A program made the position numbers and the translations under genes. From contig NZ_CP038436.1 of NCBI RefSeq assembly GCF_004683965.1, positions 1,798,001 to 1,862,000 of the forward strand: DNA of 64,000 nucleotides. The letters run 5' to 3'. The notes under the pieces are model-generated. The model made no database searches and was not told the DNA's origin. It saw only the letters and a list, made by a program, of their open reading frames with translations. Every line of letters starts with the position of its first letter. Position 1 is the first letter of the stretch. This document shows positions 1 through 9,211 of the stretch, in pieces. The stretch is from Nocardioides seonyuensis (GTDB lineage: Bacteria; Actinomycetota; Actinomycetes; Propionibacteriales; Nocardioidaceae).

Positions 1-397
1 GGCCTTCATCGACCTGGACCACTTCAAGCGGATCAACGACACGCTCACCCACCTGGTCGGCGACGAGGTGCTGCGCCAGTTCGCGGCCCTGCTGGCCGAC
101 GCGGCGGCCGAGCCGTCGTACGTCGCCCGGATGGGTGGGGAGGAGTTCCTGCTCGTCCTGCCCGGCGCCGACCACGAGAAGGCGGTCCGGCTGGTCGAGG
201 AGCTCCAGGAACGGATCCGCTCCTACGACTGGACGCCGGTCACCGGTGACATCCCGGTCCGGGCGAGCATGGGGCTGGCGACGGCGCTGGTGCGGGACAC
301 CGAGCAGTCGGACCTGCTGGCCGAGGCAGACCGCAACGTCTACGCCGCCAAGGGCGCCGGTCGCGACCGGGTCATCGCCAGCGACCTGTCGGCCTGA
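1..397 (+). CDS. GGDEF-domain protein, C-terminal part (probable diguanylate cyclase)
   Basis: The reading frame is open from base 2 to a TGA at 395-397, so the gene enters the window from the left and only about 131 residues are visible. They form most of a GGDEF domain: the metal-binding FIDLDHFKRIND segment (visible residues 2-13), H17 and GD20-21, and the active-site GGEEF at residues 45-49. An intact signature suggests synthesis of cyclic di-GMP from two GTP. The RxxD inhibitory site expected five residues before GGEEF is absent (AEPS there), so product inhibition through that site is unlikely. The N-terminal sensor region is outside the window. The gene converges on the msiK-like gene. 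Confidence 0.88.
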   Translation, partial: AFIDLDHFKRINDTLTHLVGDEVLRQFAALLADAAAEPSYVARMGGEEFLLVLPGADHEKAVRLVEELQERIRSYDWTPVTGDIPVRASMGLATALVRDTEQSDLLAEADRNVYAAKGAGRDRVIASDLSA

Positions 398-399
398 CC

Positions 400-417
400 C
401 CGCCTCCGCTCAGGCGG
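400..417. terminator. short hairpin between convergent genes
   Basis: CCGCCT and AGGCGG form a 6-bp stem around a 6-nt loop just after the GGDEF stop codon; the right arm overlaps the stop codon of the convergent ATPase gene. No T-tract follows, so termination function is a weak inference. Confidence 0.3.
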
Positions 418-1501
418 TGAGCCGCTCGCCCGAGCCGGCGTCGAAGACGTGCACGGCGTCGGGGTCGATGACGAGGCGCACCTGCTCGCCCTTCTGCAGG
501 CCGTGGCGTGCCTCGAGGCGTACGACGGCCTGGTGCAGGACCGCGCCGAGGTCGGGGTCGTCCGGGAGGGCGTGCAGGAACGTGTCGGCCCCCAGCTCCT
601 CGAGGACGGTGACGGTGACCGGCAGGCCCTCCTCACCGTCGGCGGCGATCCGCCAGCCGTGCGGGCGCACGCCGAGGATCACCGAGTCGGAGGCCTTGGC
701 CGCCACGTCGCGCTCGAGCGGGACCCGGTAACTCCCGATCACGGCAGATCCCGACTCGACCCGCGCCGGGATGAGGTTCATGGCGGGGGAGCCGATGAAG
801 CCGGCGACGAAGACGTTGGCCGGTCGGTCATAGAGAGCGAGGGGGGTGTCGACCTGCTGGAGGATGCCGTCCTTGAGGACCGCGACGCGGTCGCCCATCG
901 TCATGGCCTCGGTCTGGTCGTGGGTGACGTAGACGGTGGTGATGCCGAGCCGCTGCTGGAGCGCCGCGATCTGCGTGCGGGTCGAGACCCTGAGCTTGGC
1001 GTCGAGGTTGGACAGCGGCTCGTCCATCAGGAACACCTCGGGCTTGCGCACGATGGCGCGGCCCATCGCGACCCGCTGGCGCTGGCCGCCGGAGAGGGCC
1101 TTGGGCTTGCGGTCCAGGACGTCCTCGAGGTCGAGGAGGCGGGCCGCCTCGAGGACGCGCTCGGCGCGCTCCTCCTTGCTGATCCGGGCGACGCGCAGGG
1201 CGAAGGCCATGTTGTCGGCCACGCTCATGTGGGGGTAGAGCGCGTAGTTCTGGAAGACCATGGCGATGTCGCGGTCGCGGGGCGCGTCGTCGGTGACGTC
1301 GCGGTCGCCGATCATGATCGACCCCTCGGTGCACTCCTCGAGCCCTGCGAGCATCCGCAGCGAGGTGGACTTCCCGCAGCCCGAAGGACCGACCAGGACC
1401 ATGAACTCGCCGTCGTGGATCTCCAGGTCGAGGGAGTCCACCGCGGGCCGTTCGGAGCCGGAATAGCGTCGTCCGGCTCCGACGAATCGAACCGATGCCA
1501 T
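410..1501 (-). CDS. msiK: MsiK/UgpC-type sugar ABC transporter ATP-binding protein
   Basis: This 363-residue cytosolic ATPase energises carbohydrate ABC importers. Visible motifs are Walker A GPSGCGKST (38-46), Q-loop FQNYALYP (83-90), signature LSGGQ (136-140) and Walker B DEPLSNLDAKLR (160-171), followed by a C-terminal TOBE-type regulatory domain from about residue 240. Length and the NLDAKLR segment match the MalK/UgpC/MsiK family. In Streptomyces MsiK serves several sugar importers and is encoded away from them; here it is divergent from a cebEFG-like operon that lacks its own ATPase, so it is the obvious partner. Two CebR-like boxes lie in the shared upstream region. It may also power other importers. 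Confidence 0.9.
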   Translation of the reverse strand: MASVRFVGAGRRYSGSERPAVDSLDLEIHDGEFMVLVGPSGCGKSTSLRMLAGLEECTEGSIMIGDRDVTDDAPRDRDIAMVFQNYALYPHMSVADNMAFALRVARISKEERAERVLEAARLLDLEDVLDRKPKALSGGQRQRVAMGRAIVRKPEVFLMDEPLSNLDAKLRVSTRTQIAALQQRLGITTVYVTHDQTEAMTMGDRVAVLKDGILQQVDTPLALYDRPANVFVAGFIGSPAMNLIPARVESGSAVIGSYRVPLERDVAAKASDSVILGVRPHGWRIAADGEEGLPVTVTVLEELGADTFLHALPDDPDLGAVLHQAVVRLEARHGLQKGEQVRLVIDPDAVHVFDAGSGERLTA

Positions 1502-1584
1502 CCTTTGGTCCTTCCTGGGGCTCGCGGCGCATGGCTCGTCGCGATGGTCCCGACACCGTACGGCGCCACGAGGACGGCGTCTAG

Positions 1585-1598
1585 TGGGAGCGCTTCCA
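1585..1598. promoter_or_regulatory. CebR-like operator 1
   Basis: TGGGAGCGCTTCCA is a 14-bp palindrome with one mismatched pair. It matches the known Streptomyces CebR box TGGGAGCGCTCCCA at 13 of 14 positions. It lies 84-97 bp upstream of the msiK-like ATG and upstream of the candidate cebE promoter. Confidence 0.75.
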
Positions 1599-1628
1599 TT
1601 TTGCTTAGGTCAAATTTCACGCGGTCCA

Positions 1629-1657
1629 TTGACAGTCGCTGTGACCGCTGCCATGTT
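1629..1657 (+). promoter_or_regulatory. candidate cebE promoter
   Basis: A perfect TTGACA (1629-1634) is followed after 17 bp by CATGTT (1652-1657), a 3/6 match to the -10 consensus. Operator 2 would lie just downstream of the start site, a good position for repression. The -10 is weak, so this is tentative. Confidence 0.45.
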
Positions 1658-1673
1658 GAGTGTCGGGCAGAAG

Positions 1674-1687
1674 TGGAAGCGCTCTCA
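1674..1687. promoter_or_regulatory. CebR-like operator 2
   Basis: TGGAAGCGCTCTCA is a second LacI-family box, symmetric except for two pairs, centred on the same AGCGCT core as operator 1. It lies 84-97 bp before the cebE-like GTG, so the two boxes are placed symmetrically with respect to the two divergent genes. Confidence 0.7.
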
Positions 1688-1770
1688 CACCTTGTTTCGC
1701 TCACCACCGCCGCCCACCCCGACCGGGCACACCAGGGTCCGGCGACTCGCAGGACAACAGGAGTGCAACG

Positions 1771-3051
1771 GTGCAGACACGGAACACTCGGCGAGTGCGA
1801 CTCGCCTCGAGCGCCCTGATGGCGCTCACCCTCGCCACGACACTGGCAGCGTGCGGCGACGACGGTGACGCGGAGGGATCGGCGGACGGGACCACCACCG
1901 TGACCGTCGCGACCTTCAACGAGTTCGGCTACGAAGGACTCATCGAGGAGTGGAACTCCTCCCACGACGACATCAAGATCGAGCAGGTGAAGGTCGGCAC
2001 CTGGGACGACGCCAAGGCCAACCTCTACACCAAGCTCGCAGCGGGCTCGGGCCTCTCCGACATCGAGGCCATCGAGGGTGACGCCATGCCGGCGATCCTC
2101 GCCGAGGGCGGCGCCTTCGAGGACCTCACCGACTCCGAGCTCGAGGGCCGCTGGCTGGACTGGGTGGCCGAGAAGGCGACCAACGCCGACGGCCAGATGA
2201 TCGGCTACGCGACCGACATCGGCCCCGAGGGCATCTGCTATCGCGCCGACCTGTTCAAGAAGGCGGGCCTGCCGACCGACCGCGAGGAGGTCGCCGGCCT
2301 GATGGGCACGTGGGACGACTACTTCGCCACGGGGGAGAAGTTCATCGAGGAGGTGCCGGGGACGGCGTGGTACGACTCCTCCGGCGGGCTCGCGCAGGCG
2401 ATGCTCAACCAGGTGGAGAACCCCTTCGAGACCGACGACAACACCGTCGACGTCGAGAACCCCGAGCTCCAGGCCGTCTACGACACGGTCACCGGCAACA
2501 TCGCCAAGGGCCTCTCGACCAAGCTCACCCAGTGGAGCGACGACTGGACCGCGTCCTTCCAGAAGGACGGCTTCGCCACCATGGCCTGCCCGGGCTGGAT
2601 GCTCGGCGTGGTCGAGGGCAACGCCGAGGGCGTCGAGGGCTGGGACTTCGCCAACGTCTTCCCCGGCGGCGGGGGCAACTGGGGCGGCTCGTTCCTGACC
2701 GTGCCGGCCCAGGGCGACAACATCGAGGAGGCCAAGGAGGTCGCCAACTGGCTGACCGACCCCGAGCAGCAGATCAAGGCGTTCGAGGCCAAGAACACCT
2801 TCCCGAGCCAGCCCGAGGCCTACGAGGCCGAGGCGATCAAGACCGCGACCAATGAGTTCTTCAACGACGCCCCCGTCGGACAGATCCTCGTGGAGCGGGC
2901 CGAGGCCGTCACGGTGCAGCCCTACAAGGGACCGAAGTACTCCGACATCCTGCAGGCCTTCCAGGCGGCGATCATCCGCGTGGACGACGGTTCGCAGGAC
3001 CCCGACAAGTCCTGGGAGCAGTTCCTGTCAGACGTGGAAGCCCTCGGCTGA
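1771..3051 (+). CDS. cebE: cellobiose/oligosaccharide-binding lipoprotein (CebE-like)
   Basis: This 426-residue extracellular solute-binding protein should capture cellobiose or related beta-glucosides for the downstream permeases. I place the start at GTG 1771 because an AGGAG sits 7 nt upstream (1759-1763). The frame is open further upstream, but that part encodes no signal peptide. The N-terminus is basic (RNTRRVR), then hydrophobic, ending in lipobox LAAC with the lipidated cysteine at residue 28. The mature part has the family-1 solute-binding look (VTVATFNEFGY, a central DDWTASF region, and WLTDPEQQIKAFEAKNTFPS near the C-terminus). Substrate is inferred from CebR boxes and the beta-glucosidase in the operon. 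Confidence 0.85.
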   Translation: MQTRNTRRVRLASSALMALTLATTLAACGDDGDAEGSADGTTTVTVATFNEFGYEGLIEEWNSSHDDIKIEQVKVGTWDDAKANLYTKLAAGSGLSDIEAIEGDAMPAILAEGGAFEDLTDSELEGRWLDWVAEKATNADGQMIGYATDIGPEGICYRADLFKKAGLPTDREEVAGLMGTWDDYFATGEKFIEEVPGTAWYDSSGGLAQAMLNQVENPFETDDNTVDVENPELQAVYDTVTGNIAKGLSTKLTQWSDDWTASFQKDGFATMACPGWMLGVVEGNAEGVEGWDFANVFPGGGGNWGGSFLTVPAQGDNIEEAKEVANWLTDPEQQIKAFEAKNTFPSQPEAYEAEAIKTATNEFFNDAPVGQILVERAEAVTVQPYKGPKYSDILQAFQAAIIRVDDGSQDPDKSWEQFLSDVEALG

Positions 3052-3061
3052 CAGCCATGAC

Positions 3062-4066
3062 ATGCCACAGGACCTGAAGCCCAGCGGCGGGGACACTCGG
3101 ACGGTGTCCCCGCCGCTGCCCCCACCCGCAACCGCCGGACCGCCGCGCTCGGCATGGCGGCAGCGGCTCAACCGTCTCGACGTGCGGCTGTCGCCCTACC
3201 TCTACATCTCCCCGTTCTTCGTGCTCTTCCTCCTGGTGGGGATGTTCCCCCTCGCCTACACCGCATGGGTATCGGTCCACGACTGGAGCCTGATCGGCGG
3301 CAAGGGCGACTTCGTCGGCCTCGAGAACTTCCGCGAGGTGCTCGACAACCCCTACTTCGGCAAGCAGCTGGTCAACACAGTCAGCATCTTCCTGCTGTCG
3401 TCCGGACCCCAGGTGGTGATCGCGGTGACCCTCGCGGCGCTGCTCGACACCCACCTCCGGGCCCGCACCTGGTGGCGGATGAGCATCCTGCTGCCGTTCG
3501 TGGTCTCGCCGGTCGCCGTCGCCATCATCTTCGGATCCCTGTACGGCGACCGCTACGGCCTGATCAACGAGCTCATCGGGCACCTGGGCATCAGCCCCAT
3601 CCAGTGGCACACCGACCGCTTCGCCAGCCACGTGGCCATCGCCTCGATGGTCAACTGGCGCTGGACCGGCTACAACGCGCTGATCTTCCTCGCGGCGATG
3701 CAGGCCGTCCCGCGCGACCTCTACGAGTCGGCCTCGATCGACGGCGCCGGCCGGGTCAGGCAGTTCTTCAGCATCACCTTGCCGATGATCCGCCCGACCA
3801 TGGTCTTCGTCATCATCACCTCGACCATCGGCGGCCTCCAGATCTTCGCCGAGCCGCGGCTCTTCGACCAGACCGCCACCCACAGCGGCGGCAGCGACCG
3901 CCAGTTTGGGACGATCACGATGCTGGTCTACGACTTCGGCTGGCAGCTGCGCGACCTCGGTCGCGCGTCGGCGACGGCGTGGCTGCTCTTCCTGGTGATC
4001 TGCGCATTCGCGATCGTCAACTACCTGCTGATCCGTCGGTTGGGCGCGCTGGGGGAGGAGTCGTGA
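3062..4066 (+). CDS. cebF: sugar ABC transporter permease (CebF-like)
   Basis: This 334-residue inner-membrane permease starts at ATG 3062, ten bases after the binding-protein stop codon. A proline-rich cytosolic N-terminus of about 45 residues precedes the first membrane span (YLYISPFFVLFLLVGMFPLAY). The cytoplasmic EAA loop that docks the ATPase is visible as YESASIDGAGRVRQFFSITLP. Spans near the C-terminus end with a short basic tail. There is no strong ribosome-binding site, consistent with translation coupled to cebE. It should form a heterodimer with the next gene product and use the MsiK-type ATPase. Confidence 0.86.
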   Translation: MPQDLKPSGGDTRTVSPPLPPPATAGPPRSAWRQRLNRLDVRLSPYLYISPFFVLFLLVGMFPLAYTAWVSVHDWSLIGGKGDFVGLENFREVLDNPYFGKQLVNTVSIFLLSSGPQVVIAVTLAALLDTHLRARTWWRMSILLPFVVSPVAVAIIFGSLYGDRYGLINELIGHLGISPIQWHTDRFASHVAIASMVNWRWTGYNALIFLAAMQAVPRDLYESASIDGAGRVRQFFSITLPMIRPTMVFVIITSTIGGLQIFAEPRLFDQTATHSGGSDRQFGTITMLVYDFGWQLRDLGRASATAWLLFLVICAFAIVNYLLIRRLGALGEES

Positions 4067-4877
4067 ACCGCCGTCCCGGCTTCCTCGTCTACGGGCTGCT
4101 GACCGCCTTCGTGCTCGGCTCTGCCGCCCCTCTCTACTGGTCCTTCCTGCTCGGCTCCCACACCAAGGAGGTCGCGGCCCAGGGCGTCCCGCCGCTCCTG
4201 CCGGGGGGCCACTTCTGGTCCAACGCCGAGCGGGCGATCGAGACCATCCCGTTCTGGAAGGCGCTGGCCAACAGCATGATCGTCTCGACGGTCACCGCGT
4301 GCTCGGTGGTGTTCTTCTGCACGCTCGCCGGCTACGCCTTCGCCAAGCTGCGCTTCCGCGGGCGGGGCCCGTTGCTGGTCTTCGTGATCGCGACGATGGC
4401 CGTGCCGACCCAGCTGGGCGTCGTACCCCTCTTCATCCTGATGGCGGAGTTCGGGTGGGCCGGCAGCATCTGGTCGGTGATCGTCCCGTGGCTGGTCACC
4501 GCCTTCGGGGTGTTCTTCATGCGGCAGTACCTCCTCGACGCCGTGCCCGACGAGCTGATCGAGGCCGCCCGCATGGACGGGTGCTCGCAGATCCGGGTGT
4601 TCTGGCACGTGGCCCTGCCGGCCGCCCGACCGGCCGCGGCGATCCTGTGGCTCTTCACCTTCATGCAGGTGTGGACCGACTTCTTCTGGCCGCTGATCGC
4701 GCTGCCCCACGGCAACCCGACCATCCAGGTCGCCCTCAACCAGCTGCAGAGCGGGTTCTTCAAGGACTACAGCCTGGTCCTGGCCGGCACCACCCTGGCC
4801 ACGATCCCGCTGCTCGTCCTCTTCATCGTCGCGGGCCGCCAGCTGGTGGCCGGAATCATGCAAGGAGCCGTCAAGGG

Positions 4878-4881
<4 letters not shown>
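4063..4881 (+). CDS. cebG: sugar ABC transporter permease (CebG-like)
   Basis: This 272-residue permease begins at GTG 4063, overlapping the preceding TGA by four bases, with a GGGGGAGGAG ribosome-binding site at 4051-4060. It belongs to the MalG-like half of carbohydrate importers: the EAA loop reads ELIEAARMDGCSQIRVFWHVALP, and LVFVIATMAVPTQLGVVPLFILM and FFMRQYLLDAVPDELI are typical. About six membrane spans are visible. It overlaps the beta-glucosidase start, so the operon is tightly coupled. Confidence 0.87.
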
Positions 4882-6350
<1,469 letters not shown>

Positions 6351-6351
6351 C

Positions 6352-7392
6352 GTGGCGCGTGTGATCGAGTCGCAGGGCGGGACCAACGGGTCGCCCACCC
6401 TCGACCAGGTGGCGCGGCTGGCCGGCGTCTCGCGCGCCACCGCCTCGCGGGCCATCAACGGCGGCCAGCGGGTCAGCGCCCGCGCCCAGTCGGCCGTCGA
6501 CTCGGCGGTGCGCACGCTGGGCTACGTCCCCAATCCGGCCGCACGCAGCCTGGTGACGCGCCGTACCGACTCGATCGCCGTGGTCGTGCCCGAGCCCGAC
6601 GACCGCATCTTCGCCGACCCGTTCTTCGCGGGCACGCTGCGCGGGGTGACGAGGGTGCTCTCCGAGCGCGACATCCAGCTGGTGCTGCTGCTGGCCCGCC
6701 CGGGTGCCTCGACCGCGCGCACGCTGCGCTACCTCACCAACCGTCACGTGGACGGCGCGCTCGTGGTCTCGCACCACCGCGACGACGGCTTCGCCGAGCA
6801 CCTCGCGGATCTCGACCTGCCGTGCGTCTTCGGCGGCCGACCGTGGACCGCGGCCGACCGGGTGGCCTACGTCGACGTGGACAACATCGCCGGCGGGCGC
6901 GAGGCCACCGAGGTGCTGATCGAGCGCGGCTGCACCCGCATCGGCACCATCGCCGGGCCGTCCGACATGACGGCCGCGGAGGACCGGCTCGCCGGCTGGC
7001 AGGCGGCGATGAGTCGCGCGGGGCTCCCCGACGACGCGGTGGAGCACGGCGACTTCACCCAGGAGAGCGGCGAGCGTGCCGCCGAGGCCCTGCTGGCGCG
7101 ACATCCCGACCTCGACGGCCTCGTCGTGGCCTCCGACCTGATGGCGGCCGGCGCCCTGCGGGTCCTCGACCGGATGGGCCGACGAGTGCCCGACGACATC
7201 GCGCTCGTGGGGTACGACGACCTGGGCGTCGCCGAGCGCACCACCCCGCCGCTCACCACGATGCGCCAGCCCGTCGAGGCGATGGCCGAGCGCGCGACCA
7301 GGCTGCTGCTCGAGCGGGTCGACGGTCGCGACGGCACCCACCCGATGCGGGTGATCATCCCGCCGGCGTTGGTGCGGCGCGCGAGCGCATAG
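6352..7392 (+). CDS. cebR: LacI-family repressor (CebR-like)
   Basis: This 346-residue regulator has an N-terminal LacI helix-turn-helix (about residues 14-41, TLDQVARLAGVSRATASRAING) and a periplasmic-binding-protein-like sensor domain ending in GYDDLGVAERTTPPLTTMRQP, a typical family block. The GTG start lies two bases after the bglC stop; a second in-frame GTG at 6361 is an alternative. The position in the operon and the two LacI-type boxes upstream of cebE and msiK make autoregulation likely. Cellobiose as inducer is inferred from the Streptomyces system. Confidence 0.88.
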   Translation: MARVIESQGGTNGSPTLDQVARLAGVSRATASRAINGGQRVSARAQSAVDSAVRTLGYVPNPAARSLVTRRTDSIAVVVPEPDDRIFADPFFAGTLRGVTRVLSERDIQLVLLLARPGASTARTLRYLTNRHVDGALVVSHHRDDGFAEHLADLDLPCVFGGRPWTAADRVAYVDVDNIAGGREATEVLIERGCTRIGTIAGPSDMTAAEDRLAGWQAAMSRAGLPDDAVEHGDFTQESGERAAEALLARHPDLDGLVVASDLMAAGALRVLDRMGRRVPDDIALVGYDDLGVAERTTPPLTTMRQPVEAMAERATRLLLERVDGRDGTHPMRVIIPPALVRRASA

Positions 7393-7527
7393 TCCGCGAA
7401 TTCCACGGAACAGGCGGACGACCGGTAGCGTTGCACCCATCAGTCCGGCCAGTCTTGCCCCGGACGCTGGTCATCCTCGGGTGGCCCTCCCTCACTTCTG
7501 AGGCACGTTCGCCGCTCCGCGGCTCAC

Positions 7528-7544
7528 GTTGGCGAGACGCCAAC
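7528..7544 (+). promoter_or_regulatory. hairpin in the helicase 5' leader
   Basis: GTTGGCG and CGCCAAC form a perfect 7-bp stem with an AGA loop, ending 14 nt before the helicase ATG. The 166-nt gap (7393-7558) between the repressor stop and this ATG is otherwise featureless, apart from a smaller GC-rich pairing just upstream. A translation-control role is possible but unproven. Confidence 0.35.
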
Positions 7545-7558
7545 CGAAAGATTCGTCC

Positions 7559-9049
7559 ATGACCTTCGCCGCCCTCGGCGTCCCTGCCCGCCTGTCCTCG
7601 ATCCTCGAGCAGCAGGGCATCACCACTCCCACCCCCATCCAGGCCGCGACGCTGCCCGACAGCCTCGCCGGGCGCGACGTGCTCGGCCGCGGCCGGACCG
7701 GCTCCGGCAAGACCTACGCGTTCCTGCTGCCGCTGGTCGCCCGCCTCGACGCGAGCAAGATGCCCGCGATGCCGCGGCGCCCGCGCGCCCTCATCCTCGC
7801 CCCGACCCGTGAGCTGGTCGGCCAGATCGAGGCCGCGCTGAAGCCGCTGGCCGACGCCGCCGGCCTCAGCACCCGCACCGTCTTCGGCGGCGTGGGCCAA
7901 GGCCCGCAGGTCACCGCCCTGAAGAAGGGCGTCGACATCGTCCTGGCGTGCCCCGGTCGTCTCGAGGACCTGATGGGCCAGGGCCACATCGACCTCGGCG
8001 CCGTCGAGGTCACCATCCTCGACGAGGCCGACCACATGGCCGACCTCGGCTTCCTTCCCGGCGTCCGCCGGATCATGGACAAGACGCCGAGCGAGGGGCA
8101 GCGGATGCTGTTCTCCGCGACGCTCGACAAGGCGATCGACGTCCTCGTCAAGAGGTTCCTGCACGACGCCGTCACGCACGAGGCCGACTCCGCGCAGTCG
8201 CCGGTCTCGAAGATGACCCACCACGTCCTGCACGTCTCCCGCGACCAGCGGGTGCCGATCCTGGTCGACCTGACCAGCGCGCCGGGCCGCACTGTCGTCT
8301 TCACCCGCACCAAGCACGGTGCCAAGGCGCTGACCCGCCAGCTCAACAAGTCCGGCGTCCCCACGGTCGAGCTCCACGGCAACCTGTCGCAGAACGCCCG
8401 CACCCGCAACATGGAGGCCTTCCACTCCGGCAAGGCCGCGACGCTGGTCGCGACCGACATCGCCGCGCGTGGCATCCACGTCGACGACGTCGCCCTCGTG
8501 ATCCACGCCGACCCGCCGGTCGAGCACAAGGCCTACCTGCACCGCTCGGGCCGTACCGCGCGCGCCGGTGCTGCCGGCACCGTGATCACGCTGATGACCG
8601 ACGAGCAGGTGCGCGACGTCCGCGACCTCACCCGCCTGGCCGGCATCAAGCCCGTCACGACCAAGGTGCACGGCGCCGGTCACCCGATGCTCGCCGAGCT
8701 CGCCCCCGGCGAGCGCAGCACCCCCGGCGGCCTCGTCGTCGCGGTGCCCGAGCAGGGTCGCGGCGGTGGTGGCAGGTCCACCGGCGCCAACGCCCAGCGC
8801 AAGCGCGCCCGCTCGTCGGGCCAGACCAACGGCCAGTCGCGACGCGGCAACCCCGTCGGCGCCACGGCCGGCTCCTCGACCGGTGGCGGCCAGCCCCGCA
8901 AGCGGTCCGGTGCGCCGGGCGGCGGCCAGGGCGGCGGCAAGCCGGGCGGCCAGGGCGGCCAGCGTCGTCGTACGTCCTCGGGCTCGGGTGCGCGCTCGGG
9001 CGGCTCGTCCGGGCCGCACAGCGCCGCCGGCTTCTCACGCGGTCGTTGA
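7559..9049 (+). CDS. DEAD-box RNA helicase (RhlE/CshA-type)
   Basis: This 496-residue ATP-dependent RNA helicase carries the full motif set: Q-motif GITTPTPIQ (20-28), Walker A GRTGSGKT (45-52), PTREL, DEAD at 155-158, SAT, and HRSGRTARAG in the second RecA domain. From about residue 400 the tail is low-complexity, basic and rich in Gly, Arg and Gln (RGG-like), as in RNA-annealing actinobacterial helicases of cold adaptation or ribosome assembly. I prefer ATG 7559; an in-frame TTG at 7529 would place the leader hairpin inside the gene. The weak GAAAG ribosome-binding site fits a regulated leader. Confidence 0.92.
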   Translation: MTFAALGVPARLSSILEQQGITTPTPIQAATLPDSLAGRDVLGRGRTGSGKTYAFLLPLVARLDASKMPAMPRRPRALILAPTRELVGQIEAALKPLADAAGLSTRTVFGGVGQGPQVTALKKGVDIVLACPGRLEDLMGQGHIDLGAVEVTILDEADHMADLGFLPGVRRIMDKTPSEGQRMLFSATLDKAIDVLVKRFLHDAVTHEADSAQSPVSKMTHHVLHVSRDQRVPILVDLTSAPGRTVVFTRTKHGAKALTRQLNKSGVPTVELHGNLSQNARTRNMEAFHSGKAATLVATDIAARGIHVDDVALVIHADPPVEHKAYLHRSGRTARAGAAGTVITLMTDEQVRDVRDLTRLAGIKPVTTKVHGAGHPMLAELAPGERSTPGGLVVAVPEQGRGGGGRSTGANAQRKRARSSGQTNGQSRRGNPVGATAGSSTGGGQPRKRSGAPGGGQGGGKPGGQGGQRRRTSSGSGARSGGSSGPHSAAGFSRGR

Positions 9050-9054
9050 TGGAT

Positions 9055-9074
9055 TTCCACTCCTACGAGTGGAA
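9055..9074 (+). terminator. hairpin 1 after the helicase gene
   Basis: TTCCACTC (9055-9062) pairs with GAGTGGAA (9067-9074) around a 4-nt loop, five bases after the helicase stop codon. It resembles an intrinsic terminator without a T-tract. Its arm is echoed in hairpin 2. Confidence 0.5.
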
Positions 9075-9112
9075 CTGCATCCGGGGTTGAGCGTGGCACC
9101 AGCTTCACGGGG

Positions 9113-9144
9113 CTGAACTTCCACGCGAGCGAGTGGAAGTTCAG
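9113..9144 (+). terminator. hairpin 2 after the helicase gene
   Basis: CTGAACTTCCAC (9113-9124) is perfectly complementary to GTGGAAGTTCAG (9133-9144) around an 8-nt loop. With hairpin 1 it makes a tandem pair sharing TTCCAC and GTGGAA, between the helicase and the monooxygenase promoter. Confidence 0.5.
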
Positions 9145-9177
9145 CCGAGGTCGCACACGAGCCTTGGACAAGTGGTG

Positions 9178-9193
9178 TCGTTCTGTACAACGA
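9178..9193. promoter_or_regulatory. candidate operator upstream of the monooxygenase
   Basis: TCGTT and AACGA are perfect inverted arms separated by CTGTAC, 19 bp before the monooxygenase GTG. A loose promoter (TTGGAC at 9164, TACAAC at 9186) overlaps it. No linked regulator is visible. Confidence 0.35.
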
Positions 9194-9211
9194 CCGCCTA
9201 CGCTCTGGTCC

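Noticed and set aside
449..1819. Long open frame antisense to the msiK-like gene
   Set aside because: It mirrors a clear ATPase gene and has no homology of its own; such shadows are expected at this GC content.
2852..3061. N-terminal extension of the first permease
   Set aside because: The extension lies within the solute-binding protein gene and gives no plausible protein; ATG 3062 fits the family.
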